Positions 1-12,559 of a stretch of DNA of 64,000 nucleotides are shown piece after piece. The translations under genes were made by a program, and so were the position numbers. The DNA comes from Siphonodentalium dalli (taxonomy: Eukaryota; Mollusca; Scaphopoda; Gadilida; Siphonodentaliidae). The DNA lies in assembly GCA_032622095.1 (NCBI GenBank), contig CP136065.1, positions 23,569,141 to 23,633,140 on the forward strand, written 5' to 3'. Under the pieces are notes generated by a model. That model searched no databases. It had not been told where the DNA came from and saw nothing but the letters and a program-made list of their open reading frames with translations. How positions within the stretch are numbered: the first letter of the stretch is position 1; each line of letters begins with the position of its first letter.

Positions 1-131
1 ACTTGTCATATACAGGTGCCTACTTATTTCTTAACTTTCACTATAGGGAGATAAATGTATACTCTGTTGGGTTTGACATTTGAGATTCGAGCATGAAACA
101 ATTCGGCTGTTTTCATGCTCGAATCAATCCA
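1..131. other. Unassigned flank
   Basis: No coding or repeat signal beyond a short inverted pair around 85-125, where TTCGAGCATGAAA and TTTCATGCTCGAA face each other around a short spacer. It could be a small hairpin; nothing else is supported. Confidence 0.3.
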
Positions 132-585
132 TTAACCCTTTACTCAACAAACTGACCAAAAACGGCCAAATAAAGCTTCAACAGCCTAAAATATCTTCGG
201 TCTGTCTCTATAACACCATACAAATCTGGATACCATTGGAACCGGTTAATTGACCACATTGTGATTGTTACAGTTATGCCCTGTGGCTATGCATTCTCTC
301 ATATATGCGAGTCGACCATAGGTCGCCTCGCATATATAAGAGAATGCATTGGCCTAAAAAAACACTTTTTACCATTTTTTTCTTACATTCTTTAACAATA
401 TTATAATTTTTTCTTACATTTTTTAACAATTTTTATAACATTTTTCTACATTCTTTGACAATTTTATCATTTTTAATATGTGTTAAGCCAATGCATTCTC
501 TTATATATGCGAGGCGACCTATGGTCGACTCGCATATATAAGAGAATGCATTGGCACAGGGCCGTTCTGTTGGGTAAAGGGTTAA
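132..585 (+). mobile_element. TTAA-flanked hairpin MITE, copy A (piggyBac-type ends)
   Basis: The element starts TTAA-CCCTTTACTCAACA and ends TGTTGGGTAAAGGG-TTAA. The TTAA pair is best read as the target duplication of a piggyBac-type element and CCCTTTACYCAACA as the terminal inverted repeat. A long left arm (about 150 bp) and a short right arm enclose two strong hairpins at about 284-354 and 486-555. Their arms read CCAATGCATTCTC...GCGAG around a short GTCGACC/GGTCGCC centre. Between the hairpins lies T-rich DNA made of TTCTTACATT-like motifs. There is no transposase ORF, so it is non-autonomous. Four more copies with these ends occur at 12560, 22782, 36513 and 44727. Confidence 0.85.
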
Positions 586-2275
586 GTCAATCCAAACAAA
601 TTGAAAGAAACTACACGAAAAACGCTTTTTTATCGACATTATATGCCACGATCTGAGATATTCTGTTCAGGTTATCAAATTTCTGGGTACGTTCCATGCC
701 GTTACCATGAACAGCGGCCGTACAATTTTCGACGACTGTACCTATAGCAAATAACTTTACGGTTGCTCACGATTACGCGACTCCTGGTTGTCTGATGAAG
801 CATTAACGCTCGTTGTCACTCGCAACGTGTTCCATTTAAATCTGTTCACCCATCTGCTGGTGAATGGAGAACTAAAGTTAGCAGATCTCGACCAATCAGA
901 ATTCGATTCTAGCAGCTTTAAAACACTGGAGCCTCATACACTGACATCTCTTTGTACCAACAGGTTGAGTTTTAATATAAAATAAGGATTTTTTTTTCAA
1001 ATGATACATGTTCGGTCATCACGACGGATTTCTCTGTGAAAGATCAACATTCGATTGTGGTAGATTCAAAATCGTAGGCATTCCATCATCATACAGATAC
1101 GACTCGAAGACCTGGCACCTTGTTTTTTTGTGTCATATTGTAATACATAAAGAATATGTATGTTTTGTGTACACTGTACTGACAAGTCAGCTGTTCCTAG
1201 GGGGGGGGGGGTCACAATTTGTGGGGGTGGGGGCATTATATTGTTGAAATAATGCACACAAAAACAAATGCACAAAAAAAATAATGCTGTGTTCTCAGGC
1301 ACCTCCCTCATCATCAAAAAAAGAGGGCCTCATCAAAACAATATTTGCAATTTTATCCCAACAATTGTCAAAGTCACAGCAATCGTCCAGCTGTTTTAAA
1401 TGTTATGCGCAGAAGTGAAATACTAGTAAACTCTCATTATTTTACCGTCAGTATCAGGAATAAACTAACAGATAACCACGGCAATTTTTGTTGTTCTGAT
1501 GAAGAATTTCGAATTCCTATGAGTGAAAATGTTTTGTTGACATGTAAAGTCCGCATACACTGATTAACGTATTTACAGGCGTATTGTCATCTCCAGAACC
1601 GGGGTGTATCGGGGTGTAATAAAAGCAAGCACACATCTCAGGCTTCAAAGCGACACAGACGGAACTTTCAATACAAAATGGGTTGACTTTACTAAATATG
1701 ATTAGATAATAACGAGGGATTCGGGTTTCTATTCTTTGATATGGGGAAAATAAAGAGCATTTACGTCTGCGACGACTGCGATGTGAATTCCTCGGTGGTG
1801 GTGTTGTCGGGAGATAAGATCGGTCATTCGATGCATATGATCGTGTATCTGAGAATTAATTCATTTGATTCACATGGTGTTATCTGTGAGCTCTTTCCTT
1901 TGATGTGTGTTGTCATGGCATAGTTATTTTTTGCGCTAAACGTCGAAGTAAACCAGTCGTTTCTGACAAATGGTCCAAAAAGTTGCCTGTATATGATTCA
2001 GTGGCTAAGATCAACAGAACTATACAACTCTACAACTCACCCACCCCAAACAAACCGGACATCTCAACTGGAAACAACAAAGTCCAAAGTATGAGACACA
2101 CGTTGAGAGAGATATATCATCAGGTGACCCAAAAACGCAGTTGTGGATTTTACTTCGCCTAAGGGAGACAATGAGATAACTTGTGTTCTGTCAGACACAA
2201 AAATTGTCTCACAACATCTCAGTTTGTCGGTGGTGAGTAGTGTTCAGCTCCTATAAGGTAGAACATACGGTAGAT
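586..2275. other. Unassigned intergenic DNA
   Basis: Only short open frames (at most 85 codons) with no recognisable domain. A G run occurs at about 1200-1211. GTGTATCGGGGTGTAAT near 1605-1620 is a small direct repeat. No element boundary or gene is recognised. Confidence 0.35.
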
Positions 2276-2415
2276 GCAAAGCTAAACGCCTCTAAAAGGT
2301 AAGCCCCCCCCCCTAATAGCTAAACACCTCTAAAAGGTAAGCCCCTTAATAGCTAAACACCTTAAAAAGTACCCCCCCCCATAATAACCTCTAATAGGTA
2401 AGCCGCCCCTAATAT
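2276..2415. repeat. Degenerate short tandem repeat, about 40 bp unit
   Basis: About three imperfect copies of a unit built as CTAAACACCTCTAAAAGGTAAG followed by a C run and TAATAG. Copies differ mainly in the length of the C run (4 to 10). This is a simple low-copy tandem array with no coding meaning seen. Confidence 0.65.
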
Positions 2416-2478
2416 GTTCGAGGATATCTTTAGATGTGGTAGTCAGAATGCGATGAAACTTTTTGAGCATAATATAAA

Positions 2479-2621
2479 GTTATTATACAATGCTGTGTAC
2501 AGTGTGTGTTTTTCTTGTATGAGTCCAGGTTGTGGTGAAAAGTCATAGTTGACTCTTCGCCTCAACCTGGACGAGTACAAGAAAACACATACTGTATAAT
2601 AACACAACATTGTATAATGAC
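2479..2621. mobile_element. 143 bp foldback (near-perfect palindrome), probable MITE
   Basis: The left arm begins GTTATTATACAATGCTGTG and the right arm ends as its near complement, CAACATTGTATAATGAC. The arms stay complementary through CTTGTATGAGTCCAGGTTG / CAACCTGGACGAGTACAAG and into the centre, where GTGAAAAGTCA and TGACTCTTCGCC pair around TAGT. Almost the whole sequence can fold into one hairpin. No clear target duplication was seen, so the class is unknown. Confidence 0.7.
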
Positions 2622-2887
2622 ATTTTTATTATTAATATGTATGTTTATCCAAATTTTGGGAATAAAACTTTTGTGGTAATTTTTGGAATTTGTCGACACT
2701 TGATTCTCTATAAAAGCCTGTATTTGATAATCAGAACGCATGATTTGGAACAGTAAACACGCAAGTGAAAAAAAAACTCAATGCGGAAGTCTGCTAAATC
2801 CACCAAAGTATTGCGCGCGAATCACAATTTCACCGATTCATTTGGCAATAGAGTTACTTCGTGACATCGCGAGTCCCGATAAAAAAA

Positions 2888-2965
2888 AGTCATATTGGAC
2901 TCTATTGAGTCCAATATGACTTTCAGGAGTCCAATATGACTTTCGGGAGTCCAATATGACTTTTT
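2888..2965. repeat. Hairpin plus triple 21 bp direct repeat
   Basis: GAGTCCAATATGACTTTC is present three times in direct orientation (about 2907, 2927 and 2947) and once inverted at 2888-2902 (AGTCATATTGGACTC). The first direct copy and the inverted copy form a short-loop hairpin and the other two copies follow in tandem. Confidence 0.75.
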
Positions 2966-3270
2966 CCCGGATTATCATGTGACGGCTTTTGTCCAATCAG
3001 TTAAGGGATGGATACTAATCCCTTATATGTTACCATCATACAATGTAGCTTAGGACTAATGCTATGGTGAGTTGCTACACACTTGAATGAACACCGATTG
3101 AATTGGAAAGAGTCGACTTTCCAAAACAAATCACAAAAGCACTGGGTTAATTAAGAGGTAAGATGTCCATGTTTGCTGAACATTTGGTCAAAAACATAGT
3201 CCCCTAACTATGTTAAAAATCAATCATACAACATAACATGACATCAAAATACTAGAACAAGTCAGCGACT
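2966..3270. other. Unassigned intergenic DNA
   Basis: No ORF of note, no repeat boundary and no RNA gene signature was recognised here. Confidence 0.3.
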
Positions 3271-3340
3271 TTGTCACGGACAGCTGTTACTGGTTTGGAA
3301 CGGGAATTCAGAGTTAATATTTCTAAGTGGAATCAAATCG

Positions 3341-3921
3341 TACATATTTATGTGTCAGCTGAAAACTATACATGTGTTTTGCCAATGGAAGTTGCCAAAC
3401 ATTTAGCATGTCTTATATACACTAAGTTTACCCAACAAGACGTTCGTAATTTAAAACTAGGAAAGAAGGCATTTCGATTGATTGAAAACTGATCATCGGT
3501 AAGCTGAAAACTAGAACACAAACTATTATGGGAATAAGAAACATACATGTACCTAGAGGGACACTATGAGTTTGGTTTATTCAGCCTTAACTCCCGTTGA
3601 GAGTTGAACATGAGAGTATGCAACATGTATAAATGTATCAGCTGAACACCATACATGCATGATTGTGTTAGTGTTTCTTTTTCAATGAAAGTGGTCTGAA
3701 CAATATATACCCACAAGTTCGTAATTTAAAAATTGGAAAGAAGGCAATTTGACAACTCAAACTTGTTAATAACTACCCTTGGTATATATACAGAGTATAT
3801 GGTCTAACTATAACATACAGTATGTGGAAAATGAAAGCAAGCTATAACAAGAATAAGAAACTTACCTAGAGGAACAACTATGGGCCTCTTAGGTTCAGCC
3901 TTAATTCCCGTTTGGAAGTGA
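3341..3921. repeat. Diverged tandem segmental duplication (two copies of about 270-290 bp)
   Basis: The segment at about 3341-3606 recurs at about 3636-3921. Shared anchors in order are ATGTRTCAGCTGAA, ATACATG, AAGTTCGTAATTTAAAA/CT, GGAAAGAAGGCA, GGAATAAGAAAC/TACCTAGAGG, and TTCAGCCTTAA(C/T)TCCCG. The left copy carries an open frame (3271-3492) absent from the right copy because of indels. Its start FRVNISKWNQIVHIYV is faintly like a PC4-type ssDNA-binding fold, but that is a guess. Confidence 0.55.
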
Positions 3922-4029
3922 AGATAAATGCAAGCGATAAGTGCAGTCAAGAAAAACGTCATTTCCATGCACTAACAATATATCAATTCTCATGAATTTT
4001 CCACTGCCTCGAAGGCGGAAAGGAAGACG

Positions 4030-4228
4030 CCAACACTCGAACCGGATCCGGACAGCCGGTGGGTAATACACCACCTCAGATTTCTGAGAACCAGAATGCC
4101 GTAGGGTAACAAACACCACTTCAGAGTCGATATAGGACCGGAGTGTCCGCCGCTAACACACACGCTACCTCAGATGTCAGTGAACCGGAATGCCGGTGGG
4201 TAGCACACACACACCACCTCAGATGTGA
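4030..4228. repeat. Degenerate tandem repeat, about 60 bp unit
   Basis: Three to four imperfect copies of a unit containing CACCTCAGATTTCTGAGAACC then AATGCCGGTGGGTARCACAC. Examples sit at about 4050-4110, 4110-4170 and 4165-4228. Units differ by substitutions and small indels. Confidence 0.55.
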
Positions 4229-7200
4229 GAGGGTCGTCTGAAACCTCTTTATATACAGGTTCGGATGCGACAGAACTGCTCGAATTTAAACGAATATTGG
4301 CAAGCGTAACGACGTTATTGGTAAAGTGGTCACTGTCGCGCACACTGTCTTGTGTCGATCACACCGTTAGTCTCGTAGTTTATCGCGATATTTCACTTAT
4401 GTGGACTTTATAACTGCTGCTCGATGAATTCTTTTATTTGGCACCGACCGACCGAAGCTGCTTCTAAATGCGATGTTTAATCAATTCGGATCCACATATC
4501 CTTACCATCTCCCCAGCATTGTGTATAATAATATAACCGACAAGGGACATAGTAATGTAATTGCATCCAAATCGTTTGTCAAATTCTCGAATTCGTTTGG
4601 GAATCGCAACTATAGTGATCAATGATCCGCAGAGTTGCATTGTTGACATACAGCCTCCATCCCGACCGAGTTAAGATATTGCCCCACATATATTGCCATT
4701 ACAGAAGTCTTTAGAGTATTTGCTTCGGACCAGCAAGAGCATATTTGTAATAGAAATAGAGTTTTGGATACCGGCGAATCAATAGCCGTGTAGCGTGATG
4801 TATGGTAGCAGGAAACGCCATTGACAGAATGAAAGGAAGATATTAAACATATTGGGATGGGGTTAGAACTGTCATTAAATGATAAAACGCCATTGAGAGA
4901 GCTGGGTCGAATCACCGTAAGTGGTTGGTGAGAGTTAGTGATGGTGCTTCGCGGCGAAATTGAATCAGCTGCGAAATTTGGCAAACTAATGCTGCATTAC
5001 CGCTGTAGTCTTCTGCCAACATAATGACGTCTGTTCTGGACGTCTGTTCGGTGTTACATCTCATCAATAGATGTGCAATATTTGCATTACTGAAATTGAG
5101 TTAATTGGCGAAATGTACTCATACATCACTTCTCAGAACTATGGAGTGTTCAATATATATTGCCTCTCAATATATTGCGTTATGTTGGTAAGCTATCAAA
5201 GAATTCTTTGAAACGAGAGAAAAAGCCCGTGATTAAGGTATACATATGAATTAATAATTATTTTCTATTCCACACGATATCATAGGTCAGCATACAGATT
5301 ATTTACACGCTTATAGTTTTGAGTGTCTATTAGGTCACATTGTATACATGTAGTTTGAATAGGTTGAAAGTTTATTATATGAAAAATGTATGTATAATTA
5401 TGTAAATTATATGTCTTCTCATTATGTAATGCATACGGCTCACATGAGTGTTTTTATGCTAATAAATATCATATCATATCATCATATGGCGCGCTCATAG
5501 GATGCAAAAACAAGGTGTATTTGTTCTCGCACTACGCCATCATGAAGTTTACAATTGATTAGAGATTGTTTACGTGTGTATGTAAACCAAAACGTTCTTA
5601 TGTATCAAAGCCCATACACGAGGGATACAACTCTGCAGTGTAATATTTGCAAAACATAAATTAAGTAAATTGATGAAATAGACTCATACACCACCTCTCT
5701 GCAATATGGAGTATTCATTATATTATGTTGAGTTTTTAAGCCTGTGCCATTCACATACATGTAGGGTGCAAGGCAAGTTGACTCTTGTCCAGTCAGCATA
5801 GCTGCTCCTCTTATTGCCCCCGACATTCCGTCGGAGGACTATAGTAATGACCCTCGTCCGCGCGTCCATGCATCCGTCCGGAACTTGGTAGTACAGGGAT
5901 ATGAAATCCATAAATACTTCAAACTTTCCACCTTCGTCGGGGGACATTTTATTATAATATTAAAATATGAGGTCAACTAAGTCCTAAGAGTGGCATAAAA
6001 CGACGAATACAACTAGTTCACGTGTATTATATGGAAAGCAACGACTTATTTAATACCCTATTTCATACACGGTTGACTAAACTCTTGTCGGAAAGTGGCT
6101 CCCGGAACTGCGTGCACGTCGCCAGTCATTGATGTTTTATTGTCGGCTTTAAACACCAATTCCATTAGCTTCCTAATTTCTCTTGAAACTTTCTGCAGTG
6201 CAACAATAATGAAGTTATAAAAATGACAAAATGTAAGACCAGTATCTATTGTTGTAATATAAATTGCGGTTGCTCATTAAACGGACATGGCTCATTCGAA
6301 CCTCCAAATTTTTTGGTCTACATATTTTGGAGCGACGGATACGATAGGTCGATAAAAAACGAACTATTGATATCGGCTTCATATGCTCTGAAAAACACTT
6401 GCCAAAGTCACAGCTCATTTTTCAACCGTTTTCAACTTTTCGCCAGGAGTCAGACAAACCCTCTTTATTGCTACCATATCAGGAATAGACTCACACGGAA
6501 CGCTGTTTTCTGTTCATATCGTGAAAATGGCTGTTTTGTGTTTGGGACCCAAACACCGTATTCACAGTTGTATTTTTCATTACTTCAATGCGTCTTTTTG
6601 GGTTACATAATGCTCGTAGAAAGGTAGTTCAGATATTTATCGACCTATTTCGATACTGTGAAAATACAAAAGCGTATTTTGGAGCGCAAGCCGCTATGTG
6701 GCTTTAATATGTTAACTTCAGATAAATATATTTAAAACAATCTTTTCATTGATGGAACAATATGATGTGTTCATTCATTATATTTCCTTCAGAAATGCAA
6801 CCTAAATAAATTTTATCCATTTGTCCCAATAAATAGATGCTAACGTAAGAAATGTTTTCTCTCAATTCTCTTTAAAAATAATCTTGAATACTTTGGAAAG
6901 ATGTAATCGAAAAGTAATTGAAAATACTCTCCAATTTAAAATTATTCGAATACAAATATAAAACTTTGGGTTATAGAATTATTGATTACAAATACAATAC
7001 AAATAGAGAATACGATCTCCCCATCCCTGCACACAAGCGGCTCTTTTGCATCTACCTCGGGGCGCCAAACCCATTTGGCTCTTTTGTCACTCTTTGAGTG
7101 CGATAAACGATTCGCTTGCACTTGCTCATATGACGAAGTCAACTCAGATATATGACTCACTAGCAGGCATATATTATACTGCAAAACCCAGTTGTCATCA

Positions 7201-10200
7201 CATTTGTAGTGGTCGTCGTTTTATGGTCACGACACCGACGAAATTTACAGCAGATGTATTTCTGAGTATAGAGTCTGATCGATGGGGCGTTTGACCTTGA
7301 ACAAATTGGCACCAGTGTGGTTTTTGGTATCAATCTGTTTGGATGACATTGTGAAAAACCATCAAAAATCCGCTGAAATTACCTTTGGGGAAAATTCACT
7401 ATTCAACAGGGCGTCCAAGATGGTCGTCTGTGTTGAACGATATCGAATATTCACCATAGACGCTACACTTTGCATGACTTTAGACTAACTCGACATATAT
7501 ATGAATGCCACATACTGAGGCCATACTTGAAAAATAACGGCCATCAAAATATGACCGAAATCGATTGAAATTCACATTTTGAGTATGGCTCGATAGTGTG
7601 TTCTATAATGGTATGTATGTAGTCGCAATTGCAACAAATAATACGGTAGTTGGAGAATATAAGAGGAACCCATATTCGAACAGCCACAAATACACTTTGA
7701 AGAATTGTCATCATCACGAGAAAAGGTGTCAGATATGGATACTGCAGTGTGTTATATCAGGATCCAGCTTTCCACAGCCAAATAAAAGATATACAAACAT
7801 GCACCACCGAGAACCTGGCATACTAAAAGACTAAAATTTAGCTGTATGTGAAATACGCCATTGACCGTTGTCTGCCAATGGTGACCTGATTGCAATTTCA
7901 CGAGTTAAAACTACAATGGTGTATGTCTTGTTTCAATAAAATGACATGGTACGGTTCATTATCAGAAGATCCCGCAATTATAGTTAATTTCATGATTGAA
8001 TGCGTGTATTTTGGTGTGGGTGTTAGGATAGACGTTTTCTGATCACGTTGGACGATATTGGTACTGATTGTAGAGCGACACATTGATTTGTGAATTACAT
8101 ACATTATATTGCCATGAATGACCAAATCGCAGAAGTATGTTATGCCGAAATTATAATATAAAACACATAAGGTGTTTGTTTCTTTTTGTTTTTCTATATC
8201 ATTTCTATCTTTTTGGGGCTGTCATTTACATAGTGCGTTCTTATTTACCAGCTCGGTCGAATATTCAAGCTTTTTCTTCCATTGTAAAATTTCCTTAGAT
8301 TCCGGCCATTTTGACAGCCATTATGCAGCCATTTCTAAACTTGGATTGCTGTCATTTGGTCTATTTCCCGCCTATTATTTCTCTTTCTCATATTATATAT
8401 TATATACACTCGAACGTAAATGTACCATATCCATTCACAGATATTCATGTTTTGCTCGCATTTAACGTTTAAGAAAAATGCTGGACGACTTCTTGAATCA
8501 TAAACGTTCCCCGAAGTGGATTGTGTTTATATTGTTCCGTGGCTATTTGCGCATGTTATCACACCAAACTCGCCTTGATACAAATTTGTTCTGGGCTGAG
8601 TCTGATTTTTTACTTCAACGACCAGACTGTTACCACAACGGCTCCTTTACACCTATACACGTCGTGCGATGATGCTCCTGTGACACTTTCAGCCCGATAA
8701 ACACTCATATGGCACAGTCAGCTAAGGTATATAAGGAATCAGGGAGCTAAATGTGTTCTAGAGTCGGGGAGCGAGTACACCGTGGAATGCTAAAGGTGAA
8801 GGTAACTGAAGAATGACCTTCACCTGATACATGCGACACGTTATTAAAGGATGACATCGCGTTTATTTGATTTGTACATAATATCTCAATAATTTAAACT
8901 GGTGAATGAATGGGGGAATGGGTTTTTGTGAGCGGGAAATTTATTTAACTAGCTGCTGTAGTCCTGGGTTTTTCCAGATCAAATTTGGCTGTGAGATAGC
9001 CCTGTCGTAGACTTGGGGATTTATTTTAAAAAGTAAACACATGACTTATGATTTTTCTTGCATTTTCGTGATCAACTGGTGTCAATCTAGCTGGGTAACT
9101 GGTATGGCCTGCAGGCTTCAATTCAGTGAATTTGGCCGAAACGTTAACACTGTCGCCTATGGGAAACCATTTAGTTCAGTGATTCCTATAACGACTCACC
9201 GGCTATGTTGAAAGGTTTGACGCATCCTTACATTCAGACATGGCTTATAGTTGTACGGTTAAGGGTTAACGGTTTGACGCATCGTTACATTCAGACCTGG
9301 CTAAGCTGTTCATAATAATTTCTCTGATATGCGCTTTACGGCTTTTTGCGTCCCGGTGGACGACAAAATAATCAGAAGAAAGGCGGCGGTGTTCGGGGAG
9401 TGCATTAATATTTAACTCGCTTAAAAGCAAGCGTGCCTTGTCGTGCTCTAATATCTTATCAAACCTCCCTTGATTCTCGTTCATTATCCAATGAAAGACA
9501 CGTCGAGCACTTCAATTTATTAATACTGTTTCAAATTCTGATGTAAAATTGATCACTGTTCACAACCAATCTGCAGATTCTTATCCGTTTTCTCGCTATC
9601 ATTGTTTGATGACGCTTGATGTAACTATTTGTCCGCCATGCACGTCAAGGCTGTCGAGAAGTCAATATTCATTCGACATTCAACGGTTTTTTTTTGCCAG
9701 TTTCATCATAATGTTTGCCGAGTGTACAATCTTTGGTAGGACCTGCAGAACTTTTGAGATTAATGGGTTAGAAGTCAGCTTGGGAGCCACATGCCAATCG
9801 CTTATTATCCCGACCAGCAATCACGTGATCTAAAATTGAAATAAACATGACGGATTTTGACAAATATACAGAACAGCGACATAACTTGTTATAAATGCTG
9901 TTGGTACAGTTAATGTGTAGGACAACGAGCATATGTCATAATATGAATATAGTTAACTACGACTATATCACCCCTAACCATCGTCATCGTTCCACATGTT
10001 TTGTTACACGAGTTGCGCATGTGCATAACGTAAATTGGAATGATCTTACACTATCAAATTATACTCCGAACACGTTGATGTCCGAAATACTCTGTACTGT
10101 TCTTTAACACTTCCTACCAAATTGTCCAATCGAAGGATTTTTATACACCGAAGAAAAATGGGGGATATACTGTGTTTACTTTGTCCGTCTGGTCATATAT

Positions 10201-10673
10201 CTCAGCCATGAGTTATCGGACCTTGATGAAATTTGACATGAAGGTTGAAAGAGGGACAACCGACATCCGCATATTCCGAGTTATCGTTTGTTTATCAGGA
10301 AATATTGTTTTTTTATCCGTCCGCGAAGATATATTAGTTATCGGATATATCGTTAGTGGTTGGATATCGCTGGTGACAAGTTTGATGGTTGTTGTCAGTG
10401 GTCCAGACTTGTTCTGATTGAATTTGGACTGGAACTGATCAACTACTTCTGCGTTATCTTGGCTGTTGCTGCCAAGCGTTCTATTCGATATAATGAGTCT
10501 TATTTTTTATTTTATAGAAGAAATAAGTCATTTTGTACTAGCGCTTCCGATATGGTGGTGTTTGCGTAGTCACATTATGCTTGTCTGAGGGATCTCCTGC
10601 ATTATTTTTGTAAATTCTTTCAACCCTTTCAACCCTTTCAACCCTGCATTGGTGCAGCATTAAAGACCCTGGG
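4229..10673. other. Long unassigned stretch with scattered small repeats
   Basis: No convincing gene. A diverged direct repeat of about 78 bp occurs at 5075-5152 and 5641-5717 (anchors AATATTTGC, GTACTCATACA/AGACTCATACA, ATGGAGT). CCCCCGAC near 5818 and its complement near 5935 bracket a GTCCG-rich segment. TATCA microsatellite occurs near 5465-5490. AGGTGAAGGT/ACCTTCACCT makes a small hairpin at 8786-8817. GGTTTGACGCATC...TTACATTCAGAC is duplicated at about 9213 and 9272. Open frames here are short and compositionally ordinary. Confidence 0.35.
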
Positions 10674-10820
10674 CCAGTACATTCTGTTATATATGCGAGT
10701 CTCACACAGGAAGCCTCGTATATATAAGAGAATGCACTGGCTTACAAGATCAAGGTATATATTGTTAGCCAAATGGATTCTCTTATATGTGCGAGTCGCC
10801 CATTGCATTGACACAGGGTT
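10674..10820. mobile_element. Degraded relative of the hairpin MITE core
   Basis: It contains CCAGTACATTCTGTTATATATGCGAG, its complement GCCTCGTATATATAAGAG-AATGCACTGG, a second partial hairpin, and ends GACACAGGG. This matches the two-hairpin core of the 132-585 family but with many substitutions, a lost right half and no TTAA ends. It is an old, decayed copy. Just upstream (10617-10645) is a short CAACCCTTT tandem run. Confidence 0.65.
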
Positions 10821-10864
10821 TTCGAAAATAAAATAAAATAGGAAGCTCCAGTCATCAAAGGCAT

Positions 10865-12207
10865 AATTTTGTCAACTGGATGGGTTTTCGTCTCTCGTAT
10901 ACAAATTTACTTGCTTTGTTATCATTCTATTATCTTTATCACGGATCCATGGTGTCTGCTCGGAGGTAAGACTGTCTTTGATGGTATGTGTTTGTCCATA
11001 TATGTTTTATGTCTATATTGGGATGTTCCATATGGCATTGATGTTTGCACCTTGCGATGTATCACGATAGAACCTTGCTGAAATCAGGGATGCGTCGAGC
11101 TTTAGGTTTGCACACGCTGCTTTCCTGTAGCATTTCCTATGTGGTGTTGGATGTAATGTGGCCTCAGCTGAATATGATTGTGTCATCACAATCTCATGAT
11201 CGGATATCCCTGGTACATCTGAGGATGATTTAACGAGTGTTGGGTTAGTGACGAATACCAGATATTGCATTGTTTCTTTCTCTGGTGTTGTGGATCTGAG
11301 TTAGACAGCGTTCACTCATAATGTGAATTCGTTCTGTCTGGACCGCCTTGTCTTGGCATTCCGATGGTACGTGTGTGTGTCTCAGTTGATATCAGGACAT
11401 CAAAGTTTCCACCTAGTATAATTTATGTGTAGTGGTTGTCTTGCAGCTTTGGATGACTCCTCAAATAGTTGTTCTTTTCTATGTGGCATGTAGAAGCATC
11501 TCACCAGGATAAATTCTATTTAATTCATACGATCTCGTTTTTGTTACCAGTTCTGGTGGCTTGATGTTCGTGTCAACTATTCTAAAGGCACCACCAAAAA
11601 TTGGCCGATCTGTCGTTCCGGTATATCCATCTGGAAATACTATGCTGTTTTCAACTGTGTCCTTTTGATGTGGTTTCCTGGTTGAGTGTCATTCTGAGAG
11701 GACTCTGTTCCACATATGATGGCATTGTGTGACATATAGTCACATGCCACATTCAATGATTGTATCTTGTTCCTTATACTTTGGCAGTTTATTGTCAGGA
11801 TACGTAAGTTCTGGTTTTCTTTGCTGTTGAATACGTTGGTGATGTCGTTGATAGGTTTTGGTTCTTGGACTGATTTCGATGGGACTCGAATTCGAATTTT
11901 CGGACTGCTGGTTTGTTATGGAGAAAACTCCACAGATGATGGTATGTGAATGGCGATACGTCGTTGGTGTCGCAATTATAGCAACGCCATGATATATTTG
12001 GTAATGTCATTTCGCTCATTTCTTGCGTGTTGTAACCCATCCAACATTAGTTACAACAAATGTCGCAGGTATCGCAACATGCCACACCTGTGCTCCAGGT
12101 TAGTGTTGTTTCGCAATATCCACATGGGAAGATCTTTGGTGGTGTTGTCCTGGGACTTGGATTCAGTTCGATGTCTGCAACTAATATGAGTTATAGGAGG
12201 ACTGTTG
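10865..12207 (-). pseudogene. Non-LTR retrotransposon relic: PHD finger plus AP endonuclease
   Basis: Read on the minus strand from about 12207 down, the frame shows ADIELNPSP (the GDIELNPGP-type lead-in of many invertebrate LINEs). A Cys-rich PHD-like finger follows (CGYC...CCDTCDICC...WRCYNC), with one stop inside it. After a frameshift near 11815 comes the endonuclease start LTINCQSIRNK, then FPDGYT and GGAFRIVDT near 11640 to 11600. Further down are LVFVTNPTLVKS and PGISDHEIV near 11250 to 11190. TPWIRDKD near 10940 resembles the linker before the RT. Several frame changes and stops make it inactive; no RT follows, so it is also 3' truncated. Family knowledge: these domains nick target DNA for target-primed reverse transcription. 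Confidence 0.75.
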
Positions 12208-12559
12208 TGTGATTAATTCTTGTAGTGTCCTTTGCTATATGTCCCGTTGATATCCATTTGGAGGTATACTTTGGTTTCCTTATGATGAATGTGATTATTT
12301 GTTGTTTTTACCAGAAGTTTTGTTGATACCACTGGATTAAGGTTGTTGCAATATTACTGGGAAGATGTTTCTGAAGGAAATGGTATACTACATGGTATTG
12401 GAACCCTAACACTATTGAAAGGAAACCCTCAGGAAACTGGCAGGGGGTACACACGTAGATAGCAGTTACATTCTACCAGCCATTCTATGTTATTATGTCT
12501 CAGATTTTCATTAGCCAATACTTGCTAAAACGACGGTGATGTGAGGCAAGCTATGACGC
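12208..12559. other. Probable upstream part of the minus-strand LINE
   Basis: No separate feature is recognised. By position it would be the 5' UTR or early ORF region of the retrotransposon relic read on the minus strand; this is inference. Confidence 0.3.

Noticed and set aside
8172-8465. 97-codon Ser/Phe-rich frame as a membrane protein gene
   Set aside because: Low-complexity, no splice or promoter support, no recognised motif; likely chance in T-rich DNA.
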